Shown here piece by piece: positions 35,174 through 44,542 of a DNA stretch of 64,000 nt. The stretch is from Bacteroidetes bacterium GWB2_32_14. GTDB lineage: Bacteria; Bacteroidota; Bacteroidia; Bacteroidales; UBA12077. The notes under the pieces are model-generated. The model worked only from the letters and a program-made list of their open reading frames with translations. It was not told the DNA's origin and made no database searches. The stretch is taken from NCBI GenBank assembly GCA_001768235.1, contig MENK01000009.1:1-64000 (forward strand), read 5' to 3'. Position numbers and translations under genes: made by a program. The first letter of the stretch is position 1. Every line of letters begins with the position of its first letter.

Positions 35174-37399
35174 TTACACTATTTCGTCAGAATCAATACG
35201 AACAACTTTTAGTATGCCTTTTTCTTTACGTAACTTACGAAATAATATTTCAAGATGTTCGGTACTTTCAACAAAAATTTTAAGGTATCCTTCAAACATT
35301 CCGTCATTTGAATCCATTGAAATAGAACGCATTCTTACCTTAAAATCCTTTGAAATGATATCGGTAATTTTATTAAGCATACCTATCTCGTCTAAGCCTG
35401 TAATTTTAATTGTTGTTTGAAACGATTTTTTCGATACCGCGTTATTCCATCGGGCATTAATTACCCTGTAGTTATACCTGTCGAGCAATTGCCTTGCATT
35501 TGGGCAGCTTGCGCGATGTATTTTTATTCCTTCACTTACTGTTACAAACCCAAAAATAGAATCGCCAAAAATCGGGCTACAGCATTTCGCGAGCTTATAA
35601 TCAAGATTTTCAATCTTATCATCAATTATAAGATAATCGCCTTCATTCGTGATTTCCTTTTTTAAATCATCAACAAGTTCTTTCTTTTCATCAATTGCAA
35701 TTTGCTCTTTAATTGGAACCGAAAGTATTTCCTTTATTTCAGCTATATCAATTTTTTCGATTGCAATTAAATAATACAAATCAAGAGGAACCTTTAGTTT
35801 GTAATGTTTAACCAATTGGTTTATCTGGTTTTCATCAGCCTGTATTTTCCAGTTTTTTAATCTTCGTTGAAACAGTTCTTTCCCGGTTTCTGCTTCTTTA
35901 AATTTTTCTTCACGAAGTGTAGATTTAATCTTGGTTTTAGCTTTTGATGTAGAAACGAAATTAAGCCAGTCGGTTTTTGGTTTCTGGTTTTTTGATGTAA
36001 TTATCTGTACCTGGTCGCCATTCTGCAAAACCTGTTTAATTGTTACATTTTTATGATTAATAAGTGCTCCAACACACTGGTTTCCAATATCTGTATGAAT
36101 ATCGTAAGCAAAATCGAGTACTGTTGCCCCTGCCGGGAATTTTTTTAAATCGCCATTGGGAGTAAAAACAAAAATTTCCTTATTGTACAGGTTTAGTTTT
36201 AAATCTTCAATGTCCTGTGTTGTTTCTATTTCGCTGGGTTCAATCAGGTTTCTTATTCTGCTCATCCACTGGTCTAAACCCGATTCCAACTTAATACCCT
36301 TGTATTTCCAGTGAGCCGCGTACCCTTTTTCAGCAATTTCGTCCATACGTTGAGTACGAATTTGTACTTCAACCCACTTTCTCTCGGGTCCAATAACTGT
36401 TGTATGAATTGACTCATACCCATTCGATTTGGGAACAGAAATCCAATCGCGCATACGCTGTGGGTTAGGAGTATAAAAATCGGTAACAATAGAAAACACC
36501 CTCCAGCAATCGGCTTTTTCTCTGTCGGGAGGTGAATTCAGAATTATACGAATAGCAAATAGATCATATACTTCTTCAAACTCAACATTCTGTTTTTTTA
36601 TTTTTTGCCAGATTGAGTAGATTGATTTTGGCCGGCCTTTTATTTCAAAATCAAAGTTTTGTTTTCTAAGTTCCTGCTCAATTGGTTCACAGAATTTTTT
36701 TATGAACTTATTTCTTTTGGCAGTAGAGTTTTTAAGTTTTTTAATTAAGTTTTTGTATGTTTCTTTTTCGGTGTATTTCATCGACAGATTCTCCAGCTCC
36801 GACTTAATACCATAAAGGCCTAATCTATGTGCTAATGGGGCATAAACAGAGAATGTTTCCAACGATGTTTTTATTTGAATATCTTCGGGATAATAATTCA
36901 GGATGCGCATCTTTTCCAGAAGAATTGCAATTTTAATCAGGATTACACGTACATCTTTTGCAACAGTAATAAGCAATTGCCTGAAATTTTCTGAATGCGA
37001 TGATGATGTCTTTGTATCTATGCTTTCAATTTTTATAAGTCCTTCACAAATATCTCTTATGGTTTTATCGAATTGAATTTCAACGTCATCTAATGTTATA
37101 TAATTTTCAATAATTGCTTCAAATAATAAGTAAGCAACTACCGAACGATACCCCAAACCAATCTGATCGACTATAATTATTGATGTTTCAAGAAGCTGGA
37201 AAATATATGGATCGCCCGAAGGCTGGCGTCTTTCCTTGTGTGCATTCCGGGCAATATCAAAAGCTTTACGTAAAACACCTATTTCATCAGGTAAAATAGT
37301 ATTTTTTGAAGCCTTGAGTAATTGACGATACTTATTCAGAATCCTTCGTCTGTCCCTTTCTTTCAGATAATATGTTGTATTAATTGGTAAAGATTCCAT
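35174..37399 (-). CDS. RelA-type (p)ppGpp synthetase with degenerate HD domain
   Basis: A 741-residue Rel/Spo homologue. Domains in order: HD-type hydrolase (about 40-200), synthetase (about 230-350; GRPKSIYSIWQKI, YDLFAIRIIL, YESIHTTV), TGS (about 395-455; FVFTPNGDLKKFPAGATVLDFAYDIH), helical/CC region (TDWLNFVSTSKAKTKI...CCSPI) and C-terminal ACT (TTIKITGLDEIGMLNKI). The HD motifs are replaced: PYIFQ where PYIxH is normal and YLLFEAIIEN where LLHDxxED is normal, so Mn2+-dependent ppGpp hydrolysis should be lost. It is therefore a synthetase responding to starved ribosomes, and a SpoT-like hydrolase must be encoded elsewhere. It is 36 bp downstream of the KamA-type gene. Confidence 0.93.
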   Translation of the reverse strand: MESLPINTTYYLKERDRRRILNKYRQLLKASKNTILPDEIGVLRKAFDIARNAHKERRQPSGDPYIFQLLETSIIIVDQIGLGYRSVVAYLLFEAIIENYITLDDVEIQFDKTIRDICEGLIKIESIDTKTSSSHSENFRQLLITVAKDVRVILIKIAILLEKMRILNYYPEDIQIKTSLETFSVYAPLAHRLGLYGIKSELENLSMKYTEKETYKNLIKKLKNSTAKRNKFIKKFCEPIEQELRKQNFDFEIKGRPKSIYSIWQKIKKQNVEFEEVYDLFAIRIILNSPPDREKADCWRVFSIVTDFYTPNPQRMRDWISVPKSNGYESIHTTVIGPERKWVEVQIRTQRMDEIAEKGYAAHWKYKGIKLESGLDQWMSRIRNLIEPSEIETTQDIEDLKLNLYNKEIFVFTPNGDLKKFPAGATVLDFAYDIHTDIGNQCVGALINHKNVTIKQVLQNGDQVQIITSKNQKPKTDWLNFVSTSKAKTKIKSTLREEKFKEAETGKELFQRRLKNWKIQADENQINQLVKHYKLKVPLDLYYLIAIEKIDIAEIKEILSVPIKEQIAIDEKKELVDDLKKEITNEGDYLIIDDKIENLDYKLAKCCSPIFGDSIFGFVTVSEGIKIHRASCPNARQLLDRYNYRVINARWNNAVSKKSFQTTIKITGLDEIGMLNKITDIISKDFKVRMRSISMDSNDGMFEGYLKIFVESTEHLEILFRKLRKEKGILKVVRIDSDEIV

Positions 37400-37435
37400 G
37401 CCGAAATATAGTAATCTTGTTTCTACACAATAATT

Positions 37436-38971
37436 TTATTCTTGTTTAAAATATATTGACTTTTTAAATTGTTTATCTAATTCACTTGATATATCTGTAG
37501 GGTTTGTTAATGGCATATCTTTTTCAAATAAATCATATCCTAAAAGTTTTGATTTTTTAATTTTCTCTAATTTGGGCAATTTTGTTCTGTTTGTTGTTTC
37601 TATATGGTTTCCCTCATCATCAATAATAATAAGTTTTGGAACAAACACCCCTTTTCTTCCAATAAAATCATCCATAATTCTAACCCCATTTTCAAACTCA
37701 TTGTAAGTAGTTCTGCCCAGAGCCTCGTATTTATATAATTCTCTTCCATCCCAGGTACTAACTGTTGCAAAACTTTCAGATATTTTGTTGTCAACATTGT
37801 TTCCTAGATCTAAAGTATCATGACCTGAAGGCATTAACAACACTTTACCTCCACCACCTTCAATATTTGCAGCATATCTTGGAATAGTAATTCCAGAAAT
37901 CCATCCTTGTAAATGCTTCATATAAATTTTCCCTATCTGTATTGGTGTTATAAAATGAACAATGCCTTTTTCTTTGTGGCATTGTAATAGGTAATAAGGG
38001 TGAATACCAATCCAGAACATTCTTCTAAAGGTTTCTGCAAGTGTTTTATAGTAATCGTTAACATGATTTAAGAAAACCGTTTGATTTCTTATCGTAAAAC
38101 CATGATCGCGGATTTTTTTCACGGCAAGGGCTAATTCCTCCGTTATCTCCTGGTAATGATTAATATGCGTCATAAAATACACATACTTATCGGGTCCTTC
38201 ATTGTATTTGTTTGATGATACATTTATTAATTCAAGGAGTTCATCGGTTATTCCCATTGGCAGAACCACCGGGACTCTCGTGGCTATTCTGATAACACGA
38301 AGGTGAGCTATTTTGCTTAATTCTTCTAAAATATATTGTAACCGGGATTTGCTAATCATAAGAGCATCACCCCCAGTGACTAAAACTTCATTAATATTTT
38401 TATTTTGTCCTATGTAAAATAATCCTTTGTTAATTTCAGTGGTATTAACATCAACAGAGCCATCTAATGATTTTGCTCTTTGACAATGAACACAATAGGA
38501 AGCACAACTTGTATTTTCTGCTACAAAAAGAGCTACTCTGTTTGGGTAACGTTGATATACAGCACCAAAGCTACGCGAATCTTCAGACATTGCTCCTTCA
38601 ACACCCGTGTCTGGGAAAAGTAAGTTTGCAGGGGTTGGAACACTTTGCCAGAATATGGGATCAAGCCTTTTATTTTGTTTTTCACCTGGTAGCATCAAAG
38701 GATGAAAAGGGTCTGCCTGCATTAATGAAGCATAATAAGGTGTTATTCGTAAAGGCTCTTTCCCTTCGTTCTTTAGAGTAATTAATGTTCTTTCGATTTC
38801 TTTTTCCTGGTAAGCATTTAATTTAATAACCTGTTTCAACTGTTCAACACTTTTTATTGAATTTTTTAATTGCCAATTCGCATCATTCCATTGTTTTTCT
38901 GTTACGTCTTTCCACAATTCTATTGTGTTAAATTTTCTAGATATATAAAATATTGTATCTCCTGTAAGCAT
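37436..38971 (-). CDS. KamA-family radical SAM enzyme (lysine 2,3-aminomutase-like)
   Basis: A 511-residue protein. The radical SAM cluster motif CASYCVHC (Cys156, Cys160, Cys163) is followed by LVTGGDALM, VIRIATRVPVVLPMGIT, FMTHINHYQE, TVFLNHVND and the Tyr/His-rich IHPYYLLQCHKEKG that in aminomutases binds PLP and substrate. Related enzymes interconvert alpha- and beta-amino acids with PLP and a 5'-deoxyadenosyl radical. It is about 100 residues longer than classical lysine 2,3-aminomutase at the N-terminus, and no kamDE or later lysine fermentation genes are adjacent, so the substrate may differ. It has an AAGGAGA ribosome-binding site. Confidence 0.88.
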   Translation of the reverse strand: MLTGDTIFYISRKFNTIELWKDVTEKQWNDANWQLKNSIKSVEQLKQVIKLNAYQEKEIERTLITLKNEGKEPLRITPYYASLMQADPFHPLMLPGEKQNKRLDPIFWQSVPTPANLLFPDTGVEGAMSEDSRSFGAVYQRYPNRVALFVAENTSCASYCVHCQRAKSLDGSVDVNTTEINKGLFYIGQNKNINEVLVTGGDALMISKSRLQYILEELSKIAHLRVIRIATRVPVVLPMGITDELLELINVSSNKYNEGPDKYVYFMTHINHYQEITEELALAVKKIRDHGFTIRNQTVFLNHVNDYYKTLAETFRRMFWIGIHPYYLLQCHKEKGIVHFITPIQIGKIYMKHLQGWISGITIPRYAANIEGGGGKVLLMPSGHDTLDLGNNVDNKISESFATVSTWDGRELYKYEALGRTTYNEFENGVRIMDDFIGRKGVFVPKLIIIDDEGNHIETTNRTKLPKLEKIKKSKLLGYDLFEKDMPLTNPTDISSELDKQFKKSIYFKQE

Positions 38972-38976
38972 TATTA

Positions 38977-38983
38977 TCTCCTT
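38977..38983 (-). promoter_or_regulatory. strong Shine-Dalgarno of the KamA-type gene
   Basis: AAGGAGA on the minus strand, five bases before the start codon; one of three such sites noticed in the window. Confidence 0.55.
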
Positions 38984-39090
38984 TTTAAATTATAGTTTTT
39001 TGCCAAGTTAATGACATTCTGATATATCGATTTTTCTTTATAATACTTGTAAATATATTCGCTAAATAAAAATATTAATATACTGAAGTA

Positions 39091-39873
39091 CTAGCTTATA
39101 ATTTTAAAATCATCTGCATCGAGATATACAGGAAACTTTTTTCTGAAATCATTCAGTTCATCTAACGATAACTCTCCATTCAAAAATTGTTCCTTAAATG
39201 GTTCAGCCTGAACAATTATTTTTCCATAAGGATCGATAATCATACTATCGCCGGAAAATTTAGTTCCTTCTCCATCTGTTCCAACTCGATTTACTCCAAT
39301 TACATATACCTGGTTCTCAATGGCTCTTGCAACCAATAAGCTTTTCCATGCATAACTTCTGCTTTCGGGCCAGTTAGCAATGTATATTAACAAATCATAA
39401 TCACTTTTGTTTCTGCTCCAAACCGGAAAACGAAGGTCATAACAAACCAACGGGCAAATGCGCCATTCATCGGATGTAAAAATCAATTTATCATTACCTT
39501 TTGAGTAATGAGCGTGTTCATTGCCCATACGAAATAAATGGCGTTTATCATATTTCTGAATTGTTCCATCGGGAAATACTGCCAGTAAACGATTATAGTT
39601 TTTCCCTGATTCATTAATAATAATGCTGCCAATAATAATCTTTCCTGATTTTTGTGATTGCATTTTAAGCCATTCAACCGACATTTCGTTCATCGACTCG
39701 GATAAATGTTCCGGTTTCATTGAAAAACCTGTAGTAAACATTTCGGGTAAAATGACAAGCCGGGTTTCTTCAGGTAGTTGTTGAATTTTTCTTTCGAAAT
39801 TTAAAAAATTCAATTCTTTATTTTCCCATTCAAGGTTTGACTGAATACATGAAACAAAAAGATTTCCCGACAT
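39091..39873 (-). CDS. carbon-nitrogen hydrolase (omega-amidase / Nit2-like)
   Basis: A 260-residue nitrilase-superfamily enzyme. The catalytic triad is visible: Glu in RLVILPEMFTTGF, Lys in YDKRHLFRMGNE and Cys in ICPLVCYDLRFPVWSRN. The group with this CYDLRFP pattern and length covers YafV and Nit2 omega-amidases, which hydrolyse alpha-ketoglutaramate and alpha-ketosuccinamate in methionine salvage and amide metabolism. It is monocistronic. Nothing unusual was seen. Confidence 0.93.
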   Translation of the reverse strand: MSGNLFVSCIQSNLEWENKELNFLNFERKIQQLPEETRLVILPEMFTTGFSMKPEHLSESMNEMSVEWLKMQSQKSGKIIIGSIIINESGKNYNRLLAVFPDGTIQKYDKRHLFRMGNEHAHYSKGNDKLIFTSDEWRICPLVCYDLRFPVWSRNKSDYDLLIYIANWPESRSYAWKSLLVARAIENQVYVIGVNRVGTDGEGTKFSGDSMIIDPYGKIIVQAEPFKEQFLNGELSLDELNDFRKKFPVYLDADDFKIIS

Positions 39874-39999
39874 ACTATTTTGTTATTTGTAAATCAAAAC
39901 AAATATAGTGATTTCTTGTTCTGAATCAGTTTGTTCTGAAAGATGATTTAAGTATAAAAAAGTTATGGTTAGATGTTCTATTCTTCTGACTTCAGACTT

Positions 40000-41160
40000 C
40001 TATTTTTTTATCGAAGCATAATAATCATCCAAAATTTTTATCATCAAAGGGTTGTAATATTTCCAATAAAATTCCATTGAATTATTCTTACCCACAGAAG
40101 AAATAATTGACGCAAATTGGTGATATCCTTCGAAATAAGCAGAACTCATGGTTACATTGTTATCGGCAAAATCGCCGCCAAAGTAATAAAACCTGTAATC
40201 AATTATATGTTCTATTATTGCAGGAAAAACAGGTTGTAAATTGTAACTTCTAAGCAATGAGTCGCCTTTTTCATTCACGTTGAACTGGAAATTTGCAAGT
40301 ATATTATTTTGTTCTGTAGAAAAGGTGATATCGAACCAGTTCAAATATTCAATTGATTTTGGAACTCCATATTTTTTCGTGGTTTCATGATTAGAGTGAA
40401 TTAATGGTTTCCCGCTTGTTAAATGGGTTTCTGATTCCAATATTGCCAGCGTACCGAACTTATGAACCAGAACTATTCCATCGTTTTTAAAAGGCCATAG
40501 GTTATTATTTTGCTCTTTGTATATTCGAACAATCCATGCCGGGAAATCTTCATTTTTCAAAGTATCCAGGCTGGAAAAATATTTACCTGTCCATCCGCTC
40601 CAGTTTAACCCGAATAAATCTTCCAGCTTTTCCCGAATAAGAGCATTTGTAGGAGCATTATAAAAGTTAAATTCAGTAATAATAAGTTTTTTTTGGTCTT
40701 TCATTTCTTTTAACAAGAGGTAATCATTCTGATTCAAACCACCATAAACCTTGTTTGTAACGGGTTGTTCGCCCTGGGCATTTTGACGATACCACTCGTT
40801 ATAATAAACTCCATAAGTATCGGTATAGTAACACATATCGTATGCTGAAGCTATATCTTCAATTTCATGAATACGGATACTCTTGAAATCAAATTCGTTT
40901 GCTTTTAAATTTATCGGGAAAAAACCATAATAATCTTCTTTAACATTATACCTGTTTCCATCTTTTTTAATATAATTATTGTGGTTTAAAATCCAGCTAA
41001 ACGATTTGTGTTCGCGCCTGTCAATAGTTGGAACGGTTTTATCGAGAATATATATTCTTAATGGTTTGTAAGGTTTTATATACCATAAAAACCAACTTGC
41101 AAAAACAATAATAAAAAGGAATACAATTGATACTAGAGGGATTATTATTTTCTTACTCAT
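40000..41160 (-). CDS. membrane-anchored protein of unknown function
   Basis: 386 residues from the ATG at 41158-41160 (an upstream in-frame start would add 29 residues of non-signal sequence). A single N-terminal transmembrane helix (about 4-26) anchors a large extracytoplasmic domain rich in Tyr and Trp. I do not recognise the family. The segment YGGLNQNDYLLLKEMKDQKKLIITEFNFYNAP resembles a Rossmann-like strand-helix-strand of the glutamine-amidotransferase-like (ThuA-type) proteins, but no catalytic motif is evident. It is transcribed divergently from the ABC-F gene across a 290-bp gap; that gap also has a short hairpin (41318-41338). Confidence 0.55.
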   Translation of the reverse strand: MSKKIIIPLVSIVFLFIIVFASWFLWYIKPYKPLRIYILDKTVPTIDRREHKSFSWILNHNNYIKKDGNRYNVKEDYYGFFPINLKANEFDFKSIRIHEIEDIASAYDMCYYTDTYGVYYNEWYRQNAQGEQPVTNKVYGGLNQNDYLLLKEMKDQKKLIITEFNFYNAPTNALIREKLEDLFGLNWSGWTGKYFSSLDTLKNEDFPAWIVRIYKEQNNNLWPFKNDGIVLVHKFGTLAILESETHLTSGKPLIHSNHETTKKYGVPKSIEYLNWFDITFSTEQNNILANFQFNVNEKGDSLLRSYNLQPVFPAIIEHIIDYRFYYFGGDFADNNVTMSSAYFEGYHQFASIISSVGKNNSMEFYWKYYNPLMIKILDDYYASIKK

Positions 41161-41382
41161 TTTCCAGATAAAATTTTGGATTTTTAATACCTTATTAAAA
41201 GGCAAAATTAGTAAACATTTTTTAATTTCACTGAAAACACGAATCAATTCAATGCTTTTCGATAATTTATGATTTTAAAAAACATCAAAGTACTTACTAT
41301 AAATATTATAAACAGATGAGAAAATCTGTCTGTTATTTTTTAACTTCCAGTTATCTAAGAAAATTTTTTTCATGAAAACAAA

Positions 41383-41413
41383 TTTCGGACAATCAAAGTA
41401 TTTACTAATTTTG
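41383..41413 (+). promoter_or_regulatory. candidate promoter of the ABC-F gene
   Basis: TTTC (41383-41386), 19 nt, then TAATTTTG (41406-41413), an exact -7 box with a one-mismatch -33 box, 37 bp before the start codon. Confidence 0.45.
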
Positions 41414-41450
41414 CTCAACACGATACTTATAAACTTATAAACTTAAATAT

Positions 41451-43136
41451 ATGGCTGACGATAAGCAGATTATTTTTTCGATGTACAAGGTTAGCAAAAC
41501 CTATCCTCCAAACAAAACAGTAATAAAAGATATTAGTTTATCCTTTTTTCTTGGTGCTAAAATTGGCATTATCGGGTTAAATGGTAGTGGTAAATCAACA
41601 TTGCTTCGGATTATTGCCGGTACAGAAAAATCATTTCAGGGAGAATTGGTATTTGCCCCGGGTTATTCTGTAGGGCTTCTGGAACAGGAGCCTCATCTTG
41701 ATGAAACAAAAACAGTTAAAGATGTTGTTAAAGAAGGTGTTCAGGAAATTGTTGACGTGATGAATGCCTATGAAGAGATAAATCAAAAGTTTGGATTGCC
41801 CGAAGTGTATGAAAACCCTGATGCCATGGATAAGCTTATGGCTGAACAAGCACGTTTACAGGAAAAAATTGACCAGTACGATGCATGGAACTTAGATACC
41901 CGGTTAAACATTGCCATGGATGCCTTACAGTGCCCTCCCGATGATCAACCAGTAAGTGAGCTTTCGGGGGGTGAGCGCCGCAGAGTTGCTCTTTGCCGTT
42001 TACTCTTGCAGGAACCAGATATTCTTTTACTCGATGAGCCTACAAACCACCTCGATGCTGAAAGTATGCAATGGTTAGAACAACATTTACAACAATACAA
42101 AGGCACTGTAATTTGCATTACTCACGATAGATATTTCTTAGACAATGTTGCAGGCTGGATTTTAGAATTAGACCGTGGCGAAGGTATTCCTTGGAAAGGA
42201 AACTACACATCGTGGCTTGAGCAAAAAACCAAGAGAATGGAAATGGAAGAAAAAGGAGTTTCGAAACGGCGAAAAACTCTTGAACGGGAATTGGAATGGG
42301 TTCGAATGGCCCCAAAAGCACGACACGCTAAATCAAAAGCCCGTTTGCAGGCTTATGATAAAATGCTTAACGAAGATGTAAAACAAAAAGAAGATAAACT
42401 CGAAATTTATATTCCCAATGGCCCGCGGTTAGGCGACAAAGTAATTCAAATGGAAGGTGTTACTAAAGCTTATGGCGACAGGGTTTTGTTTCAGGATTTA
42501 ACATTCTCGCTTCCACCTGCAGGAATTATAGGGGTTATCGGGCCTAACGGAGCAGGTAAAACAACTTTATTCCGTATGATTATGGGACTTGAAAAACCAG
42601 ATACCGGAAATATTCAAATTGGCGAAACAGTTAAAATCAGTTATGTTGACCAAACTCATAAAGCTATAGATCCACAAAAATCGGTTTTTGAAGTAATATC
42701 CGATGGACTTGACAACATTCAACTGGGTGGAAAAATGGTAAATTCACGTGCATATGTCGGGCGATTTAATTTCTCCGGATCAGACCAGGAAAAGAAATGC
42801 GGGGTTTTATCAGGTGGTGAAAAAAACAGATTGCATTTAGCATTAGCCCTTAAAAGCGAAGGAAACGTGTTGCTTCTTGATGAGCCAACAAACGATATTG
42901 ACGTTAACACGCTGCGTGCTTTGGAAGAAGGGTTGGAGAATTTTGCCGGTTGTGCAGTTGTTATCAGCCACGACAGGTGGTTTCTTGACCGGATAGCCAC
43001 ACATATTCTTGCTTACGAAGGTGATTCGAATGTTCATTTCTTCGAAGGTTCTTTCTCTGAATATGAAGAAAACAGGAAAAAGCGATTGGGAACTGATGCT
43101 CCAAAACGAATAAAATATAAAAAATTAGCACGATAA
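41451..43136 (+). CDS. ettA: EttA-type energy-dependent translational throttle ABC-F ATPase
   Basis: A 561-residue soluble protein with two ABC domains: first Walker A GLNGSGKST, signature LSGGERRR, Walker B ILLLDEPTNHLD; second Walker A GPNGAGKTT, signature LSGGEKNR, Walker B VLLLDEPTNDID. The EttA-type features are an arm insertion in domain 1 (residues about 95-135) and the P-site tRNA-interaction linker between domains (KRRKTLERELEWVRMAPKARHAKSKAR). It binds the ribosomal E site and gates the first peptide bond according to ATP/ADP. It is an ordinary chromosomal gene, followed by a Zn-peptidase gene on the same strand. Confidence 0.96.
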   Translation: MADDKQIIFSMYKVSKTYPPNKTVIKDISLSFFLGAKIGIIGLNGSGKSTLLRIIAGTEKSFQGELVFAPGYSVGLLEQEPHLDETKTVKDVVKEGVQEIVDVMNAYEEINQKFGLPEVYENPDAMDKLMAEQARLQEKIDQYDAWNLDTRLNIAMDALQCPPDDQPVSELSGGERRRVALCRLLLQEPDILLLDEPTNHLDAESMQWLEQHLQQYKGTVICITHDRYFLDNVAGWILELDRGEGIPWKGNYTSWLEQKTKRMEMEEKGVSKRRKTLERELEWVRMAPKARHAKSKARLQAYDKMLNEDVKQKEDKLEIYIPNGPRLGDKVIQMEGVTKAYGDRVLFQDLTFSLPPAGIIGVIGPNGAGKTTLFRMIMGLEKPDTGNIQIGETVKISYVDQTHKAIDPQKSVFEVISDGLDNIQLGGKMVNSRAYVGRFNFSGSDQEKKCGVLSGGEKNRLHLALALKSEGNVLLLDEPTNDIDVNTLRALEEGLENFAGCAVVISHDRWFLDRIATHILAYEGDSNVHFFEGSFSEYEENRKKRLGTDAPKRIKYKKLAR

Positions 43137-43197
43137 TTTGATTTGCTTTTAAAATACATATCAGGCATAAGTTGATAAGCAATTAAAATTTTGAACT

Positions 43198-43872
43198 ATG
43201 ATTTATATAATAACAATTGCAATAATGGTTTTAAGCTATGGTGTAAGTGCCATGCTAAAATCAAAGTTCGATAAATATTCACGAGTTGAATTACCAAGCG
43301 GTTTATCAGGTAAAGATATTGCCGAAAAATTACTTCGTGAAAATGGATTAACAGACGTTCGGGTTGTTTCTGTTCAGGGGCATTTAACCGATCATTACAA
43401 TCCGGCAAATAAAACCGTAAATTTAAGCCCCGAAGTTTTTCAGGGAAGAAGTGTAGCTTCGGCTGCAGTTGCTGCTCATGAATGCGGGCATGCTATTCAA
43501 CATGCAAAAGGATATGCATTCCTTAAAATGCGTTCATCATTAGTGCCAATTATTAGTTTCAGCTCTAAATATGTTCAGTGGGTTCTGCTTGCAGGTGTAA
43601 TTCTTATTCAAGCTTTTCCTGCTGTATTGGGTTTAGGAATCATTTTATTTGCGTTAACTACTCTTTTTAGTTTTATTACCTTACCCGTAGAATTTAATGC
43701 ATCACGAAGAGCTTTGGATTGGTTAGAAACAACGGGCATTGCTCAGGGTGAATATAGTGTTCAGGCACGCGATGCTCTTAAATGGGCTGCTCTGACTTAT
43801 GTTATTGCTGCACTTGGTTCATTGGCTACACTAATATATTATATCACCATTTTTACCCGACGAAGAACCTAA
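43198..43872 (+). CDS. neutral zinc metallopeptidase, YugP-like membrane protein
   Basis: A 224-residue protein with a membrane helix at the N-terminus, the zinc motif AAHECGHAIQH (His94, Glu95, His98) and two or three further transmembrane helices (about 115-165 and 195-220). The closing EFNASRRALDWLE segment supplies the third zinc ligand in the family. YugP-type proteins are membrane proteases of unclear substrate. The gene lies between ettA and the NQO-like reductase, all on the plus strand. Confidence 0.9.
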   Translation: MIYIITIAIMVLSYGVSAMLKSKFDKYSRVELPSGLSGKDIAEKLLRENGLTDVRVVSVQGHLTDHYNPANKTVNLSPEVFQGRSVASAAVAAHECGHAIQHAKGYAFLKMRSSLVPIISFSSKYVQWVLLAGVILIQAFPAVLGLGIILFALTTLFSFITLPVEFNASRRALDWLETTGIAQGEYSVQARDALKWAALTYVIAALGSLATLIYYITIFTRRRT

Positions 43873-43892
43873 TTAAATGATATTCGATTTTA

Positions 43893-44471
43893 ATGAAAAA
43901 AATACTCATTATTAACGGCAATCCCGACAAAAATAGCATTTGTAGCGAGTTTGCAGTTAGTTATAAAAAGGGAGCCGAATCTGGCGGGGCTGAATGTAAA
44001 CTGGTTAATTTAATTGATTTACAATTCGATCCCATTTTACATTTTGGTTACAGAAAAAGAACTGAACTTGAACCCGATTTAGTTCAGGTTCAAAAAGATA
44101 TACTGGAAGCTAATCACCTTGTTTTTGTATATCCCACCTGGTGGAGCACATATCCTGCCCTGTTAAAAGGATTTATCGACAGGGTATTTTTACCAAAATT
44201 TGCCTTTAAGTATCGTGAAAACTCTCTTCTCTGGGATAAACTTTTAACCGGGAAAACAGCCCGGCTTATTGTAACTATGGATACTCCTAAATGGTACTAT
44301 TCTTTAGTATATAAAAGCCCGGGGCATAATTCAATGAAAAAAGGAATACTTGAATTTTGTGGTGTAAAACCTGTACGAATTTCTGCTTTTGGGCCAGTAA
44401 AAACATCGGATGAGAAAAAACGAAAAAAATGGATAGAGCAGGTTAAGAAAATCGGTGAAAAACAAAACTAA
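43893..44471 (+). CDS. NAD(P)H-dependent flavin oxidoreductase (NQO1/MdaB-like)
   Basis: A 192-residue flavodoxin-fold protein. The FMN/FAD phosphate loop is INGNPDKNSICSEF, followed by VFVYPTWWSTYPALLKGFIDRVFLPKFAF, diagnostic of the NQO1/MdaB/KefF group of quinone or nitro reductases, and an LIVTMDTPKWYY loop. It probably reduces quinones by two electrons. It starts 20 bp after the peptidase gene, and is followed by a metallo-hydrolase gene. Confidence 0.9.
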   Translation: MKKILIINGNPDKNSICSEFAVSYKKGAESGGAECKLVNLIDLQFDPILHFGYRKRTELEPDLVQVQKDILEANHLVFVYPTWWSTYPALLKGFIDRVFLPKFAFKYRENSLLWDKLLTGKTARLIVTMDTPKWYYSLVYKSPGHNSMKKGILEFCGVKPVRISAFGPVKTSDEKKRKKWIEQVKKIGEKQN

Positions 44472-44542
44472 TTTTTAGTTTGTTGCACCTGCAAGGTAAA
44501 TTATTTTCAAATTTCTGGCTTTACTATCAACACCTTATTATA

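Noticed and set aside
5851-38971. Lysine degradation pathway linking the saccharopine-dehydrogenase-like and KamA-type genes
   Set aside because: They are 30 kb apart, in different units, and no intermediate pathway genes are present.
41318-41338. Hairpin ACAGA...TCTGT as a terminator
   Set aside because: It lies between two divergent genes, so neither transcript ends there.
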